This document shows positions 62,629-64,000 of a DNA stretch of 64,000 bases, piece after piece. The stretch comes from Flavobacterium sp. ALD4 (GTDB taxonomy: Bacteria > Bacteroidota > Bacteroidia > Flavobacteriales > Flavobacteriaceae). The position numbers were made by a program, and so were the translations under genes. Numbering within the stretch: the first letter of the stretch is position 1; the number at the start of each line of letters is the position of its first letter. Location: the NCBI RefSeq assembly GCF_002836475.1, contig NZ_PJBJ01000024.1:1-64000 (forward strand), read 5' to 3'. The notes beneath the pieces were generated by a model. That model saw only the letters and a list, made by a program, of their open reading frames with translations. It was not told where the DNA came from and did no database searches.

Positions 62629-63165
62629 TTATAAAACAGCTTTGACCCTGACTTTTACGTTTTTGGATATTTTACTTCTGACGATATACGGGATTTCAAT
62701 ATTATAATCATCAGACTTTAAAGTGAAATTTGAGATTAATTGTATTCCGTCAGCTACTTTTTTAATTTTGGCAGGGACGCGGATATTTTTTGATTTTCCG
62801 TGCATGCTTAGTTTTCCTTTGATGTAATATCCTTTTGCAACAGGCGTAATGTTTTTTAAATCGAACTTTTCAATTAAACCTTTAAAGGTAGCTTTAGGGT
62901 ATTTTTTACTTTCCATATAATTTTCATTGAAATGCTCCTCCATTAGACTTCTTTCAAAGGAAAACCGATCTATATAGACTACAAATGATATGATTCCTCT
63001 CTTCGTATTTAAAATAAGATTTACATCCTCATTTATGGCTTTTACTGGCTCAAAAAAAGGCACTGACGCTTCAAAAACAATGACGCCCTTTGTTGTGGTC
63101 ATTTTTTCTTGCGCGTCAATGGCAAATGCACTTAATAACAAAAATAAGAGTAGTTTTTTCTTCAT
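62629..63165 (-). CDS. YceI-family periplasmic lipocalin-like protein
   Basis: 178 residues with a signal peptide (KKKLLLFLLLSAFAIDAQ). The YceI barrel begins TTKGVIVFEASVPFFEPVKAINEDVNLILNT, with RFSFERSLMEEHFNENYMESKKYPKATFKG and GKLSMHGKSKNIRVP. YceI proteins bind isoprenoid lipids such as polyisoprenols, so it may connect to carotenoids or quinones made nearby; inferred. Confidence 0.88.
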   Translation of the reverse strand: MKKKLLLFLLLSAFAIDAQEKMTTTKGVIVFEASVPFFEPVKAINEDVNLILNTKRGIISFVVYIDRFSFERSLMEEHFNENYMESKKYPKATFKGLIEKFDLKNITPVAKGYYIKGKLSMHGKSKNIRVPAKIKKVADGIQLISNFTLKSDDYNIEIPYIVRSKISKNVKVRVKAVL

Positions 63166-63328
63166 TTTAGAGGATAAATGATACTACGTTAAGTTACGAA
63201 TATTATTTGGAATAGGTAGTGTAAAACGACTACTAAAACAGCTAATAATACCTTAAAAAGCGGTTTTTAGGTTTTGTTATGTTTTCTACATGATTTTGAC
63301 TACTAAGAGGGAGTTTTAGAAAATAAAA

Positions 63329-63877
63329 CTAGCCTAATTCGACCATTACATTATACTTATCTAAGCTGGCCAATGTTTCTATAGAGGTGTAATCAAAAAT
63401 CTCCTCATGACGGTCTTTTTCTTTTTTCATGGAAATTTGTTTTAAGCAATTGATGAACCGGCGAACTTCTTCTAAATTGGAAAGAATAAGGCCTGGGACT
63501 TTTTCGTTTTTACCATCTTTGTCTTTTGAAACCATAGTAAAGTAGGAGGAGTTGCAGTGATTTATTGTTCCGGTGCGGATATTCTCAGATTCCACACGAA
63601 TGCCGATAATCATGGAACTCTTACCTACATAGTTGACACTGGCTTTCATGGTTACCAGTTCTCCTACTTCAATGGGTCTCAAGAAATCCACTGTATCTAC
63701 GGAGGCTGTTACGCAATAATTGCCGGAAAACTTGGATGCACAGGCGAAAGCAATCTGATCGAGTAGGGAAAGGATATAGCCACCGTGTATTTTTCCGCTA
63801 AAATTGGTGTGCGAAGGCAACATTAATTCTGAAATGGTAATATTAGACGAGGCAACTGTTTTGTATGTGGTATTCAT
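63329..63877 (-). CDS. Acyl-CoA thioesterase (hotdog fold)
   Basis: 182 residues. The hotdog domain has MLPSHTNFSGKIHGGYILSLLDQIAFACASKFSG and TASVDTVDFLRPIEVGELVTMKASVNYVGKSSMIIGIRV. The conserved Asn/Gly-His-Gly (GKIHGG) and Asp are present. It hydrolyses acyl-CoA; the chain length is not predictable. Begins 2 bp after the stop of the preceding gene. Confidence 0.9.
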   Translation of the reverse strand: MNTTYKTVASSNITISELMLPSHTNFSGKIHGGYILSLLDQIAFACASKFSGNYCVTASVDTVDFLRPIEVGELVTMKASVNYVGKSSMIIGIRVESENIRTGTINHCNSSYFTMVSKDKDGKNEKVPGLILSNLEEVRRFINCLKQISMKKEKDRHEEIFDYTSIETLASLDKYNVMVELG

Positions 63878-63879
63878 AT

Positions 63880-64000
63880 TTAATTTGATTTAAAGGGAGT
63901 TTCTTCTTCTTTTACTGCTGTTACGAAATATTTAGTGTCGCCCCACCATGGGAATGTTTTGTAGCGTTCTATGTAAGATAATTTCACATACCGTCCTTCC
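63880..64000 (-). CDS. Unrecognised protein, C-terminal 39 residues (gene runs off the right edge)
   Basis: Open frame from the edge to TAA (63880-63882): EGRYVKLSYIERYKTFPWWG, then DTKYFVTAVKEEETPFKSN. Two base pairs before the thioesterase start, so probably one operon. Too little is present for a family name. Confidence 0.7.
   Translation of the reverse strand, partial: EGRYVKLSYIERYKTFPWWGDTKYFVTAVKEEETPFKSN

Overview
This window is an AT-rich stretch of chromosome from a member of the Bacteroidota, almost certainly a Flavobacterium or close relative. The signs are: secreted proteins with short signal peptides ending in AQ or GQ; families typical of Flavobacteriia (DUF4290, DUF4199, GlmU-like nucleotidyltransferase, TIGR03643/DUF2805, TonB receptor with a carboxypeptidase-like N-terminal domain); type B ribosomal protein L31; promoters of the TTG-N18/19-TAnnTTTG type; and a weak role for Shine-Dalgarno sequences. 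No prophage, insertion sequence or CRISPR array was found. The window is mostly ordinary chromosome with several decayed genes.

Layout. 1-2.1 kb: 5' part of a large secreted surface protein, a glycine-rich remnant, and a tRNA with anticodon CAT. 2.3-16.8 kb: housekeeping genes (aminotransferase, YqgE, HU, fmt-recQ, murA, aroQ, xerD, rny, 6S RNA, zapA). 17-28.5 kb: envelope and metabolism (M23 peptidase with TonB receptor, lipoprotein with calcium-like loops, ABC exporter, phosphohexomutase, glycosyltransferase, L31). 28.6-42.9 kb: GlmU-like enzyme, alanine/glycine symporter, ABC-F protein, a repeat-rich secreted protein, lytic transglycosylase, rpmH and carB, with two broken genes. 42.9-44.3 kb: a graveyard with a broken lipoprotein gene and an SdpI-family gene carrying one nonsense codon beside an intact DUF3784 gene. 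44.4-48.8 kb: a minus-strand cluster of hydrolases, a phosphoribosyltransferase and a nitroreductase that closely resembles iodotyrosine deiodinase.

49.3-63.2 kb is the most interesting part: a putative light-response region. A MerR regulator with the residues of B12-dependent photoreceptors (CarH/LitR type) is followed by phytoene desaturase, phytoene synthase, a carotenoid hydroxylase, an SRPBCC protein and a photolyase. Facing them is a six-gene minus-strand run: TetR regulator, ABC1/UbiB kinase, DUF2805 protein, short-chain dehydrogenase, GTP cyclohydrolase I and a second NAD(P)-binding reductase. A TIGR01777 epimerase diverges from the TetR gene. A TTTGTTTAAY-like motif recurs in front of the MerR gene, at the start of crtI (as a palindrome), and as an inverted pair between tetR and the TIGR01777 gene, so the two halves may form one regulon.

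Other points of note: MurA carries Asp instead of the usual catalytic Cys, predicting fosfomycin insensitivity, and 6S RNA lies between zapA and rny. All function calls come from reading the sequence and were not checked by database search.
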